Notes under the pieces: generated by a model | The model's input: the letters and a program-made list of their open reading frames with translations, nothing else | Database searches by the model: none | Told to the model about the DNA's origin: nothing | Program-made: the position numbers and the translations under genes | Shown here: positions 19,187 to 27,224 of the stretch, in pieces | Layout of the letters: each line of letters starts with the position of its first letter | Position numbering within the stretch: position 1 is the stretch's first letter | Assembly: GCF_019583405.1 (NCBI RefSeq) | Contig: NZ_SZUU01000002.1 | Coordinates: 620,001 to 684,000 of the forward strand | Origin: Bacteroides fragilis | GTDB taxonomy: Bacteria; Bacteroidota; Bacteroidia; Bacteroidales; Bacteroidaceae | Length of the DNA stretch: 64,000 bases | Direction of reading: 5' to 3'

Positions 19187-19283
19187 GTTTCTTGTCTCTT
19201 TTAATCCATTAGTCGGCAAAAGAAGGAAATAGTTTCAGAGAAAAGAGAAATAAATTAAGATACATTACCTGCTTCCTCTCATA

Positions 19284-19291
19284 CAGAAAAT
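19284..19291 (+). repeat. 8-bp target-site duplication, left copy
   Basis: CAGAAAAT lies directly before the left inverted repeat of the MITE and again directly after its right end at 19800-19807. Confidence 0.85.
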
Positions 19292-19799
19292 GGTTCTTCT
19301 TCAAATTTGGTGGTAAATTCTTTATTTCTTTATTTTCAAGTTGATAATTGTCCTTTTTGCTTGCTTTAATAAGAAAAAATAGATACCGGCTGAATAAGAT
19401 AACTCAAGTTTCGGAAGTGAATTTGCGCCGTCCGAACCGGTATCTTCATCCTTATACCTTTCTTCAATTAACATTGTTAACGCCTTTTGCAGTTTGTCAG
19501 GTTCTTATGCGCAAATAATAAGGCTTTTGCATTTAAAGAACTTGTTATTCACATCCAAAGAACAAGCTTTAACTCTGTGTTAAAACAAAGCTTTTGAGGA
19601 TAGAAATCTTACTTTTTAAAGATATTGATTTTCAGATGGTTTATTTTAAAATTTGCTTCTTCACCTCATGGATGGACTCTTCGGGGGAAAGCCGGGATAC
19701 TTGCTTTTTTATCAACTATAAACGAGGACTTACACTTCCGAAAACGGAATTAGATTCCATGAGTAAAAGAAAACTTACCACCTAATTTGAAGAAGAACC
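19292..19799. mobile_element. 508-bp MITE with ISL3-like ends
   Basis: The terminal inverted repeats are about 24 nt, starting GGTTCTTCTTCAAATT at 19292 and its complement ending at 19799, with one mismatch. An exact 8-bp duplication CAGAAAAT flanks the element. GG(T/C)TCTTC-type ends and 8-bp duplications are typical of the ISL3 family. No transposase is encoded: the longest open frame is 63 codons (19594-19785) without a recognisable motif, so this is a non-autonomous derivative moved in trans. Inside is a further inverted repeat (AGATACCGG near 19380 and CCGGTATCT near 19440). It sits in the intergenic region upstream of the ECF sigma factor. Confidence 0.8.
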
Positions 19800-19807
19800 C
19801 AGAAAAT
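19800..19807 (+). repeat. 8-bp target-site duplication, right copy
   Basis: CAGAAAAT, identical to 19284-19291, adjoining the right end of the MITE. Confidence 0.85.
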
Positions 19808-19961
19808 GCATTTCGATCTTCCATCTTCCACCCTTCATTTAAGAGGATTTATTCGTTATAAAGTCCTAATAAACAAGAAAATGACATTAATTACTTATCT
19901 CTTTATATCATATAAAGCATTTTATTCTCCTTAGTATATTAAGCAAAAATGGTTTGAGTAT

Positions 19962-20051
19962 TATCCTGTCTCGGGTACACAAACCCATGAGCCCGGGTAC
20001 GAGGTCCCATTAGCCCAGCTACTCAGGCTCATGGGACCTCGTACCCGGGCT
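19962..20051. repeat. Four-unit 22-bp imperfect tandem repeat containing a 21-bp perfect hairpin
   Basis: Units start at 19962, 19984, 20006 and 20028, each 22 bp, with a shared TAC at unit position 15-17 and frequent CCCATnAGCCCnGnTAC. Within it, 19990-20010 and 20031-20051 are a perfect 21-bp inverted repeat (AGCCCGGGTACGAGGTCCCAT) around a 20-nt loop. It is strikingly GC-rich for its surroundings. It lies in the 1-kb gap between the sigma factor and the flippase-like gene, beside the MITE. No known family recognised. Confidence 0.65.
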
Positions 20052-20215
20052 AAGATAAAGACATCGAAAAGAACAGTAATATTCTTATTTGCAATGCATT
20101 ATAAGCAGCACAAAATCGAGTTGTTTTATTAATAATCCGCATGTAGAAAAGGAGGTCCAAAAAATCTCATCAGCCTAAGAACTGATCAAGTAGTCACCGG
20201 ATACTAAGTAACTAA

Positions 20216-20377
20216 CTATCTGTCCATACAAGCTATCTCAATGGCTTGTTCTTTATATTTCTTGGTTGTATTGAGCAGCGAACTGCCTACATAAAACAAA
20301 AACACCAGACTGACAATGGTCATCAATGTTCCTATCATGGCGAAACGACTTTTCTGCTGTAATTCTTCTCTACTCAT
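20216..20377 (-). CDS. 53-residue single-helix membrane protein
   Basis: A short open frame read directly from the sequence: MSREELQQKSRFAMIGTLM, then 'TIVSLVFLFYVGSSLLN' as the hydrophobic helix, ending 'KEQAIEIACMDR'. Length (53) and layout (an 'EL.Q...F' N-terminus, one helix, polar tail) match the small gene at 17834-17995, suggesting a common family. It lies 82 nt downstream of the flippase-like gene on the same strand. Function is unknown. Confidence 0.5.
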   Translation of the reverse strand: MSREELQQKSRFAMIGTLMTIVSLVFLFYVGSSLLNTTKKYKEQAIEIACMDR

Positions 20378-20459
20378 AAGGCTTTTCTCTTTTAATTTTG
20401 ACAGGACAAAGATAGCGGCAAGAATTTACGTTCTTTTTACAGGCTTGTGACAACATTGT

Positions 20460-21479
20460 TTAATCTCTCAACTTCTTCACCCAACCGGGAATAATGATAG
20501 CACCTATCAGCAAATACATATAATAGGTAATAATCCGCCAAACGAAAGCAACAACCAAAGCCATGCCTGCCACATCAAAAAAATCGGCATAATATTCACG
20601 AAACATATATTCGCTTACTCCGCTTCCACCGGGAGTAGGGCTGATAGTCATAACTACCCATAGAATCAGTTGACGCACAAAAGCCAACAGTTGGCTGCCC
20701 GAAGTGGTAAAGGCTATCAGCAAAGCATTGACTACCAGATAACGTGAAGTCCAAGCCAAGCAAGTAATCCCAAAAGCTTTCAACCAAAAGGTAAAAGACT
20801 TCTGACTCATCTCTCTGGAACTTAATACCAGATTGTCCGTAAGTGCTTCGATCGCCTTGTGCCAACGACGAAGCAGTGGCAAGCGGAAAATAGTGAGTAA
20901 TAAACGTTTTACCCATTCCGGACGTCGGAACAAAGCAAGATACAACAGGAAAGTCCAGATCGTAACGCCCCCATAGACCAGAAAAAACAGTACCTCTATT
21001 CCCGAAGATAGAATCGCCACATTACCAAACAGATCGTCGAATGAAAATAGAAGTAAAGCAAGCGGACAAGCCAATACAAGAAATAGCTCATCCAGAAACA
21101 GGCAGGAGATAGTCAAAGCTGTACTGCGTCCGGCATTAATGCCTTCTCTATTCAAAAATAACACAATCAGGCTACTCCCTCCCACTGCCGAAGGAGTCAC
21201 TGCCGATGTAAATTCACAAAGCATATTTACCCGGAATGCTTGCTTCCATGTCAGTTCACGATCGGTGATAAAACGGAAACGCCACATCAGTCCACCGTCA
21301 CGCCCGAACATAAAGAACATCGCAAGCAACAGTCCTCCCACCAAACGGCAGGAAAAACGAATACCACTAAAAAGTTCTGGATTAAACTCCCGGTAGAACA
21401 GCCACCCTACCACTGACAACCCAATCAGGACCGGAAGTAGGATGTATCCGGTTTTAAAGGTTTTAATAGAATCTGACAT
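20460..21479 (-). CDS. Flippase-like / lysylphosphatidylglycerol-synthase transmembrane domain protein
   Basis: 339 residues from the ATG at 21479 (a TTG at 21500 is a weaker start). Seven or eight hydrophobic helices. It has the UPF0104/LPG_synthase_TM pattern 'FRVNMLCEFTSAVTPSAVGGSSLIVLFLNREG' (about 75-105), with the conserved P-S-x-x-G-G, and a late 'MTISPTPGGSGVSEYMFREYY' (about 285-305). There is no C-terminal lysyl transferase domain, so lysinylation is unlikely; such proteins are often paired with glycosyltransferases in lipid glycosylation. The GT4 gene lies just upstream (30 nt from stop to this ATG), so they are probably one operon. Confidence 0.78.
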   Translation of the reverse strand: MSDSIKTFKTGYILLPVLIGLSVVGWLFYREFNPELFSGIRFSCRLVGGLLLAMFFMFGRDGGLMWRFRFITDRELTWKQAFRVNMLCEFTSAVTPSAVGGSSLIVLFLNREGINAGRSTALTISCLFLDELFLVLACPLALLLFSFDDLFGNVAILSSGIEVLFFLVYGGVTIWTFLLYLALFRRPEWVKRLLLTIFRLPLLRRWHKAIEALTDNLVLSSREMSQKSFTFWLKAFGITCLAWTSRYLVVNALLIAFTTSGSQLLAFVRQLILWVVMTISPTPGGSGVSEYMFREYYADFFDVAGMALVVAFVWRIITYYMYLLIGAIIIPGWVKKLRD

Positions 21480-21508
21480 AATGGAGGAAGAGAGTTTCAA
21501 TGATAATC

Positions 21509-22660
21509 TTATTTATTTCCGTTTCGCTTTATCAACCGGTTATAACGATCGTACACTTCACCGGCCACGTCTTCCCATGACCGGGCAATGGTTCGTGATG
21601 CCTCCTCTCCCACCTGCTTTATTATGGCAGTACTGCATAATATTTCACGTATGCGATTGGAATAAGCCTCTGTGCTATTGGGACTCAGAAAACCATTTAC
21701 CGAATCGGAGATTATTTCCGAAGCGGTAGAATCCCTGATCAATACCGAAGGCGTGCCCAATGCAGCCGCTTCACGTATCACCAGCGGAGCGTTATCGTAC
21801 AAAGAAGGAAACAGAAACAGATCGGCAGCAACATAATAGCGTTTCAAGATCTCGCGTTCCACAATACTACCTACAAAAGACACTTTGGAAGCCAATCCCA
21901 GTTCCACCACCTTTTGTTTCAATTCATGGCTTGCATAGCCTGAACCGACAAAGTACATCCGAAAAGGTACATCAGACAAACAGACAAGCGAATCGAGCAA
22001 AAAACCGAGATTTTTCTCCCAAATATGTTGACCGACAAAAAGAAACATAAACTCCCCGGAACGGATACCTAAAGTCCTCCGAGCCTCCTGCCGGACAGAT
22101 TGGAGAGAAGGCGTACCTGCAAAATCATTTCCGTTATCCACCACTTCTATCCTGCCCTTATACCCATACTCCCGCAACGTCTCTTCGACAGCTGCCTGGG
22201 GAATCCACACTTCATCCGCAGCTTCGTAAAAACGAATCACCTTTCTTATCAGATAGTTCACCAACAGACGGGAAGGAATGGCCCTCTCAAAATCCGCCCG
22301 GTACTTAGAGTGAAACGTAGCTACAATCGGAACATGCTGTTCTCTGGCAATCTGCATGGCCAATGCTCCCGAAGAAAAGGGGCAATGGGCATGTACCAGC
22401 TCGAATGAAAGCCGGCTGATACGCTCGTGAAAAGGCCAATCGATGCGCGGAAAGCCCAGTCTGTAAGGCTTTCTCATAGGAATGGGAACAGATGAATAGC
22501 GGTAAACCGGATATTCTTCCGCATCTCTCGCATCAGGTGACTTAGGAGTCACCACACAAACATTCCCCGCCTTCCTATGCAGCCAGTAGGCATAGTTCTG
22601 TGTAGTAAGTGATACCCCATCCATGATCGGAGGGAAACAATCATTAAAAAGACCTATCAT
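21509..22660 (-). CDS. GT4 family glycosyltransferase
   Basis: 383 residues with the two Rossmann domains of GT-B enzymes. N-terminal: 'MIGLFNDCFPPIMDGVSLTTQNYAYWL' and 'VHAHCPFSSGALAMQIAREQHVPIVATFHSKY'. C-terminal: 'FLFVGQHIWEKNLGFLLDSL' and 'FLFPSLYDNAPLVIREAAALGTPSVLIRDS' (about 290-320), which has the EX7E-like donor-binding glutamates. The pattern is like glycolipid synthases that use diacylglycerol or ceramide acceptors and like mannosyltransferases; the acceptor cannot be decided from sequence. Paired with the flippase-like gene, a lipid-linked sugar product is plausible. Confidence 0.8.
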   Translation of the reverse strand: MIGLFNDCFPPIMDGVSLTTQNYAYWLHRKAGNVCVVTPKSPDARDAEEYPVYRYSSVPIPMRKPYRLGFPRIDWPFHERISRLSFELVHAHCPFSSGALAMQIAREQHVPIVATFHSKYRADFERAIPSRLLVNYLIRKVIRFYEAADEVWIPQAAVEETLREYGYKGRIEVVDNGNDFAGTPSLQSVRQEARRTLGIRSGEFMFLFVGQHIWEKNLGFLLDSLVCLSDVPFRMYFVGSGYASHELKQKVVELGLASKVSFVGSIVEREILKRYYVAADLFLFPSLYDNAPLVIREAAALGTPSVLIRDSTASEIISDSVNGFLSPNSTEAYSNRIREILCSTAIIKQVGEEASRTIARSWEDVAGEVYDRYNRLIKRNGNK

Positions 22661-22782
22661 TGTATTCCATTATCTGTTTGCAAAGAAACAGCTTACGTAT
22701 TACAATTGTTTGACGGAAGTATGACGAGAGTGTTCTTCTTCAGGAGATAACGGGTTCCCACTTCCTCTGATCCGTCCGTCTT

Positions 22783-22962
22783 CTAAATTCCTTGCTTAGG
22801 GTTGTCTACATCGATCGATTCCGAAAAATAGTGCGCGACATTGAGGTTGTAGTCCGGATTGTCCAGGTCGATCACTTGTTTGCCCAATTGCGCATGGGCA
22901 CTGTTCTCCAATAGACTAAAAAAGCCTATCAGGCTAATAATGATAAATGTTTTAAGTTTCAT
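22783..22962 (-). CDS. Short secreted ORF, possible gene remnant
   Basis: 59 residues: MKLKTFIIISLIGFFSLLEN, a signal peptide ending near SAHAQ, then 'LGKQVIDLDNPDYNLNVAHYF' and a quick stop. The N-terminal half clearly resembles the broken ORF at 27013 (MRLKT..., 'VGKPVFNLDNPDYGLNVA'). The bases around its start (tagtATGAAACTTAAA) are identical to those of the frameshifted gene at 24176. It may be an intact tiny secreted protein or the 5' remnant of a longer gene. Confidence 0.4.
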   Translation of the reverse strand: MKLKTFIIISLIGFFSLLENSAHAQLGKQVIDLDNPDYNLNVAHYFSESIDVDNPKQGI

Positions 22963-22994
22963 ACTATTATTGTTTTAATAAAACGTCTTGTTCA

Positions 22995-23648
22995 TTATTT
23001 ATCACATATTTTGCCGTCAGATCCGATTTGATAGCTACCTAATTTCTCTTTATAGACCTCTTCATAAGTATTGTCCGTTTCATTGTATACTATTTCTGCG
23101 CTGAATTTCGCAATATTGAACTCTTTATCTATACGGAATGAAATTATACCGTTATCGGTTGATTCGCCTACCTCTAAATGGTCAATTATTTTACATAGTT
23201 CGGCATCAACGGTCACGATCAGATAGCTGTCGTTGTCCCCTAAGGATAGACAAAGCAATACCGGAAGAATATTCTTATTTCTGAACGGAAGCGTATGGCA
23301 CATATGAAATTCCGCACCCTCGAATCCGAGTGTTTTTAAGAAAGAAATCAAACTATCGGCAGGTTGATATCCTGGATTTTCTTGTCCATATTTATAATAG
23401 CTGTAGAATGAAACAGGCAAGGGTATTGCCACGCTCTTCGCATCATCCGGTAATACCAGTAACTTATTCAGTGCAAGATACGGTGTACCGACAATCTCTA
23501 TCATGTTCGGTTTGTCTTGTGATGTCTTCTGACATGAAGGCAAGTTGGTTTCCGAACTGGTATTCCCGGTTCTTTGTTTGGACGCATTGTTACATCCCGT
23601 AAACGCACAAACTGCCGATAAGGCTGCGATCATTATAATCTTGTTCAT
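22995..23648 (-). CDS. Lipoprotein of unknown function
   Basis: 217 residues. The lipoprotein signal is MNKIIMIAALSAVCAFTGC (Cys 19), followed by a low-complexity Asn/Ser/Thr linker to about residue 47. The rest is a compact alpha/beta domain: 'MIEIVGTPYLALNKLLVLPDDAKSVAIPLPVSFYSYYKYGQENPGY', 'FRNKNILPVLLCLSLGDNDSYLIVTVDAELCK'. No family recognised. It belongs to a run of minus-strand lipoprotein and small membrane-protein genes (22.7-28.7 kb) that looks acquired. Confidence 0.6.
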   Translation of the reverse strand: MNKIIMIAALSAVCAFTGCNNASKQRTGNTSSETNLPSCQKTSQDKPNMIEIVGTPYLALNKLLVLPDDAKSVAIPLPVSFYSYYKYGQENPGYQPADSLISFLKTLGFEGAEFHMCHTLPFRNKNILPVLLCLSLGDNDSYLIVTVDAELCKIIDHLEVGESTDNGIISFRIDKEFNIAKFSAEIVYNETDNTYEEVYKEKLGSYQIGSDGKICDK

Positions 23649-23665
23649 ATTCTTAGGTTAAATTG

Positions 23666-24176
23666 TTACATCGAAATCTCCTGTTCACCCTTTGGCTCGC
23701 TCTTTGTATGTCGTTTCCGTTTCTGCAACTCATGGTAATATCGTACGATTTCATCATCCTTATGATTCTCATAAAAATTAGAATCTCTTTCATCATATAA
23801 AATGTAATTCTTTGTTTTACACCCGATATAATCGGCATCGGGTTCTGTCCCCAGATTATACAATATCCCAATCTTCCATTTATCAGGACTTTCTTCCATG
23901 CGGACAATACAAATATCTCCTTGCTTCTTTAAATCAGCTAAAGACACGCCTGCTGTATCATAATAGTTTATCATCATCTTCATGCGCTCCAAAGTATCCT
24001 TAGGAGGATGTGCCACCAATATCTTCTCGGTATAGTCATAGGTACTGTCTCTTCGGTCCAAATATTTACCCTTAGTTATGTGGATAAACGGAGGTTGCAA
24101 TACGTTGGAATAAAAGAGTCCAATACTTCCAACAATGATTACGGATATCCCCGTAACGATATTTTTTAAGTTTCAT
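23666..24176 (-). pseudogene. Membrane-anchored protein gene frameshifted in an A6 tract
   Basis: The 144-codon open frame (to 23666) has only a TTG at 24100 as start. Upstream in the same frame the translation is a good signal anchor ('NIVTGISVIIVGSIGLFYSNVLQPPF'), and an ATG with 'MKLK' lies at 24176 in the neighbouring frame. One fewer A in the run of six A (plus-strand T at 24162-24167) would join them into 'MKLKNIVTGISV...'. So it is either a broken gene, a slipped-strand switch or a sequencing error. The downstream part ('DICIVRMEESPDKWKIGILYNLG') is an unknown soluble domain, probably periplasmic. Confidence 0.55.
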
Positions 24177-24251
24177 ACTACTTTGATTTAAAGTTCTGTA
24201 TTCACGTGCAATAGTTCACCTTTCATATATATTTTGAAATATAACCGATAG

Positions 24252-25838
24252 TTATTCAGGATAAATAATTTCCGGCTTATCTCCACCCAGATGATAACGA
24301 ACTTTAATAAGAGGTTTATTTGTCGTTTCGTCCGGTTTATAAATATACATGGCATCTGCATCTGTATTGGTTTTATACCAGCAATACATGATTGGACTTT
24401 CATCTTCAACTATATCTTTTGAAAGATATTCTATATCTTTATCAGTCAAGAATGATAATGTTTCTCTTCGTGATACGATAGATTCTATATATTCCTCTCT
24501 ATGCTTTGCAACAATACTGTATAATGAATCCTCGTCGGCACTGTTGTATTTATTTAGAAAATCAATAGAACAACTGTTTATAATATCCCAATCCGGTTTC
24601 AGGTTAGCTTTCACATACGAACAACCGATGTCTACACCACGTAAAAAAGCAATATACGGTTCACTGTCATTTCCATAACGCTCATAGAAACATCCCATTG
24701 CATCATCGTAATTCCCCTTGAACTCTATTGCAGTCTCATAGCCTTTTTCTACCCATTGTTGATAAAACTCCTTATAGTTTTTTGGATTAATATCGTTTAG
24801 TATATCCGTTAGCTGACACCCCACAATCTCACCTGACGTTTCATGAAAGTGACGGAGTTCTTCCGGTGTCGGCTGGTAGTGGTTTTCTGTTGCAAGTTTC
24901 AACGCTTCCGGTGTTGTTCCGAGCGCCTTACAGTTTACTTCCATGAAGGTGATACACCACCCTCCAAACCCCATGTCAGGATGTTTGTAAAGTTGCAATA
25001 TTTTCTTGCCGCCACTCATCATTTGATTGTCACAGTCTATTAACTTTTGCCCCTTGATCAGAATAAGTTTACAGTTATCCATTTGTTCAGCATACCTCTC
25101 GTCATATTCAAGTATCACATCACCGGGATTGGATTTGAACACTTTGAATCTTATACCGTCAAATTCATATTCCTTGCCTTCATCTTCGGGTAAAAGAGAG
25201 ATGCGTACATGCTTCCAGCGCAAAGGGGGAAGAAGTTCTACCTCGATGCCTCCCTCGAAGTCGGCAGCGTCTCCATAGATGGGGCGGAACAACATAGAAA
25301 GTTCCTTTTTGTCGTCGGAAATATCCAACCGAGAGAAAGCGGATAATTTCAGTGTATCTCCATCCGTACTTCGCAAGCGAGATATGAGGTTGATTCTCAT
25401 GTTTCCAAGCATGTTTATGTTAGCAAGTTTATTCTCATAAGGATTATCGGAGGGTGTCACTTGCGGGTATTCTTTTGTCTCCCTCTGGTCTTTGCATGCT
25501 CCATATGTACCATGCAGCGACAATCTACCGTCTACCATATAAAATTCTCCAAACCCTAGTTGGGCATTGCTAAGCCACTCCTTCACATAAAATGGATCAA
25601 ACTCCCTCTCCGTTTCCACCCACGGCAAAGGTTCGATTCTTTCTTTTACAGTCACATTTTCGGAAATGCCCGGTTTTATTTGAAAATACTGGTACATCTC
25701 ATACATTTCTTTCAACTTCTCTTTTTGTTCTTTAGTAAGTTCCTTAACATTCGAGTTCCCTTGCTTATTTTGCGCATTAGCGCATCCGGCAAGCCCAAAA
25801 CTTAGTAATCCCATAATCAAAAGTGTCTTAATATCCAT
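24252..25838 (-). CDS. Large lipoprotein of unknown function
   Basis: 528 residues. The lipoprotein signal is MDIKTLLIMGLLSFGLAGC (Cys 19). A charged helical stretch follows (about 28-55, KELTKEQKEKLKEMYEMY), then a beta-rich region with several Trp and Cys ('PWVETEREFDPFYVKEWL', 'LGFGEFYMVDGRLSLHGTYGAC', 'DMGFGGWCITFMEVNC'). The C-terminal third is more helical. No family recognised. A 'PWVETERE' phrase recurs as 'PWIETNRE' in the next gene upstream (25862-26236), hinting at shared ancestry. It starts 24 nt after that gene and is likely in one operon with it. Confidence 0.6.
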   Translation of the reverse strand: MDIKTLLIMGLLSFGLAGCANAQNKQGNSNVKELTKEQKEKLKEMYEMYQYFQIKPGISENVTVKERIEPLPWVETEREFDPFYVKEWLSNAQLGFGEFYMVDGRLSLHGTYGACKDQRETKEYPQVTPSDNPYENKLANINMLGNMRINLISRLRSTDGDTLKLSAFSRLDISDDKKELSMLFRPIYGDAADFEGGIEVELLPPLRWKHVRISLLPEDEGKEYEFDGIRFKVFKSNPGDVILEYDERYAEQMDNCKLILIKGQKLIDCDNQMMSGGKKILQLYKHPDMGFGGWCITFMEVNCKALGTTPEALKLATENHYQPTPEELRHFHETSGEIVGCQLTDILNDINPKNYKEFYQQWVEKGYETAIEFKGNYDDAMGCFYERYGNDSEPYIAFLRGVDIGCSYVKANLKPDWDIINSCSIDFLNKYNSADEDSLYSIVAKHREEYIESIVSRRETLSFLTDKDIEYLSKDIVEDESPIMYCWYKTNTDADAMYIYKPDETTNKPLIKVRYHLGGDKPEIIYPE

Positions 25839-25861
25839 AATTCAATATTTACTATTTCGTT

Positions 25862-26236
25862 CTAAATTGATTTCTCCAAAGATATCCCACTATCCCTCAA
25901 TTCCTTTTTCGTTTTCCTTTCGTTCTTACGGTGGGACATCTCCAATAGAGGGAGGTACTTGACACAGGAATCGCGTTCGTTGTAGCTGATTCCGTCACAA
26001 AGGAGTTGCTCGATGCGTTCGCGATTGGTTTCAATCCAGGGCATTTCATGGTTGATGGTGATATCCTTGAAGGGAAAGGGATAATAAACAGCATCTTTGT
26101 GGTAAAGAATTTCTTGCTTCAAAAAGTCAATGAAGATTCGGAAAGTATCTCCGTCTCGATTGGCCGAAGCGCATGTGAGGCTGATAAGGCACATCAAGAT
26201 AACAGTTAAAGTTGTTTTGAATAGTTTCATAATCAT
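25862..26236 (-). CDS. Small secreted protein of unknown function
   Basis: 124 residues with a cleavable signal (MIMKLFKTTLTVILMCLISLTCASA). The mature part is about 100 residues: 'RIFIDFLKQEILYHKDAVYYPFPFKDITINHEMPWIETNRERIEQLLCDG', ending in a lysine-rich tail. It shares the 'PW(V/I)ETxRE' phrase with the 528-residue lipoprotein downstream. No known family. Confidence 0.5.
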   Translation of the reverse strand: MIMKLFKTTLTVILMCLISLTCASANRDGDTFRIFIDFLKQEILYHKDAVYYPFPFKDITINHEMPWIETNRERIEQLLCDGISYNERDSCVKYLPLLEMSHRKNERKTKKELRDSGISLEKSI

Positions 26237-26275
26237 ACAGTTATTGAATTTGATTTAGAGAATAAAGTATTCCTG

Positions 26276-26608
26276 TTATAACGAATAATAGGCTGGGAAT
26301 ATCCATACATCCAACTTTCCCAATATCATGCAGAAAGCAATGACCAACACGCTCAGTAATATGGATTTAATTACCTTTCCTCTACCGAACATGCTGCGGT
26401 AGAACAGTATATTGATAAGGCATACGATGGCACTACTCAGTAAGAACGGTCCTTCGGGCGAAGCTCCCTTTCCGGGACCGCCAAGCGACGGACTCATTAA
26501 TATCATTATGATAAGGAATAATATGGGATGAACTGCCAGTGTTGCACCATAGAGTACAATTACTTTGAAAACTTTTCTTATCGCTTCGTTGGATATAAAA
26601 TGATTCAT
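26276..26608 (-). CDS. Small membrane protein
   Basis: 110 residues with three hydrophobic segments: 'VFKVIVLYGATLAVHPILFLIIMILM', 'FLLSSAIVCLINILFY' and 'SILLSVLVIAFCMIL'. A polar loop (SLGGPGKGASPEG) sits between the first two. Unknown function; part of the accessory island and 40 nt upstream of the small secreted protein gene. Confidence 0.5.
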   Translation of the reverse strand: MNHFISNEAIRKVFKVIVLYGATLAVHPILFLIIMILMSPSLGGPGKGASPEGPFLLSSAIVCLINILFYRSMFGRGKVIKSILLSVLVIAFCMILGKLDVWIFPAYYSL

Positions 26609-26699
26609 ATTGTGTGTTTTTATTCGTTACTATATTTGGATTTAAACCGTTATCTACTCTATTTTACCAAACGGTACAAATACATATTGTTTATCATAA

Positions 26700-27013
26700 T
26701 CATGATAATATAACCGGAGCTTCTTCATTCTCTCTATTGAACTGGCATTCTTCCCATTCTTTTTGTTTTGTCGATACATTGTAAAATCCTAACCAATCAA
26801 GTTTCGCAATTGTATCGCTTTCAAACATGATATTAGTTAGGTGAAGAAAGGATATACCACACACTCTAAGAGGGAAGACATCATAGCGGCTACGTTTAGG
26901 CCGTAGTCCGGATTGTCTAAGTTGAAAACCGGTTTCCCTACCCGTGCCTTTGTGCAACCAACCAAGCCGAAAAAACTTGTTACTCCCGTGATTATAACTG
27001 TCTTTAGTCTCAT
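26700..27013 (-). pseudogene. Frameshifted relative of the short secreted ORF
   Basis: From the ATG at 27013 the frame reads MRLKTVIITGVTSFFGLVGC, then 'RVGKPVFNLDNPDYGLNVA', and stops at 26837 after 58 residues. A second frame overlapping it continues to 26700 with plausible protein ('FESDTIAKLDWLGFYNVSTKQKEWEECQF'). The first part resembles the ORF at 22783-22962. A one-base shift near 26840-26860 would join the two parts, so I read this as a decayed lipoprotein gene. Confidence 0.4.
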
Positions 27014-27224
27014 AACTGATATGTCAAATTAAAATTCCGTATTAATATTCATCTCCCTGATAATGTTTGCACTTAATTGAAATTCCCATTTCCAATTATT
27101 ATATCCTTAATTATAATCTGACACTATTATATATAGTACTATAGATACTATCATATAAATGATTATCAAAATGCCTCTCGTTGTTTTCGTCGTTTTATTC
27201 CCATCTTTCCATTATAATTGATTT

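Noticed and set aside
19594..19785. 63-codon frame inside the MITE as a transposase remnant
   Set aside because: No DDE or zinc-finger motif of ISL3 transposases could be found, and it reads into the terminal repeat.
19962..20051. Ordinary rho-independent terminator
   Set aside because: No T run, a 21-bp stem and 22-bp tandem period; also hundreds of bases from either flanking gene.
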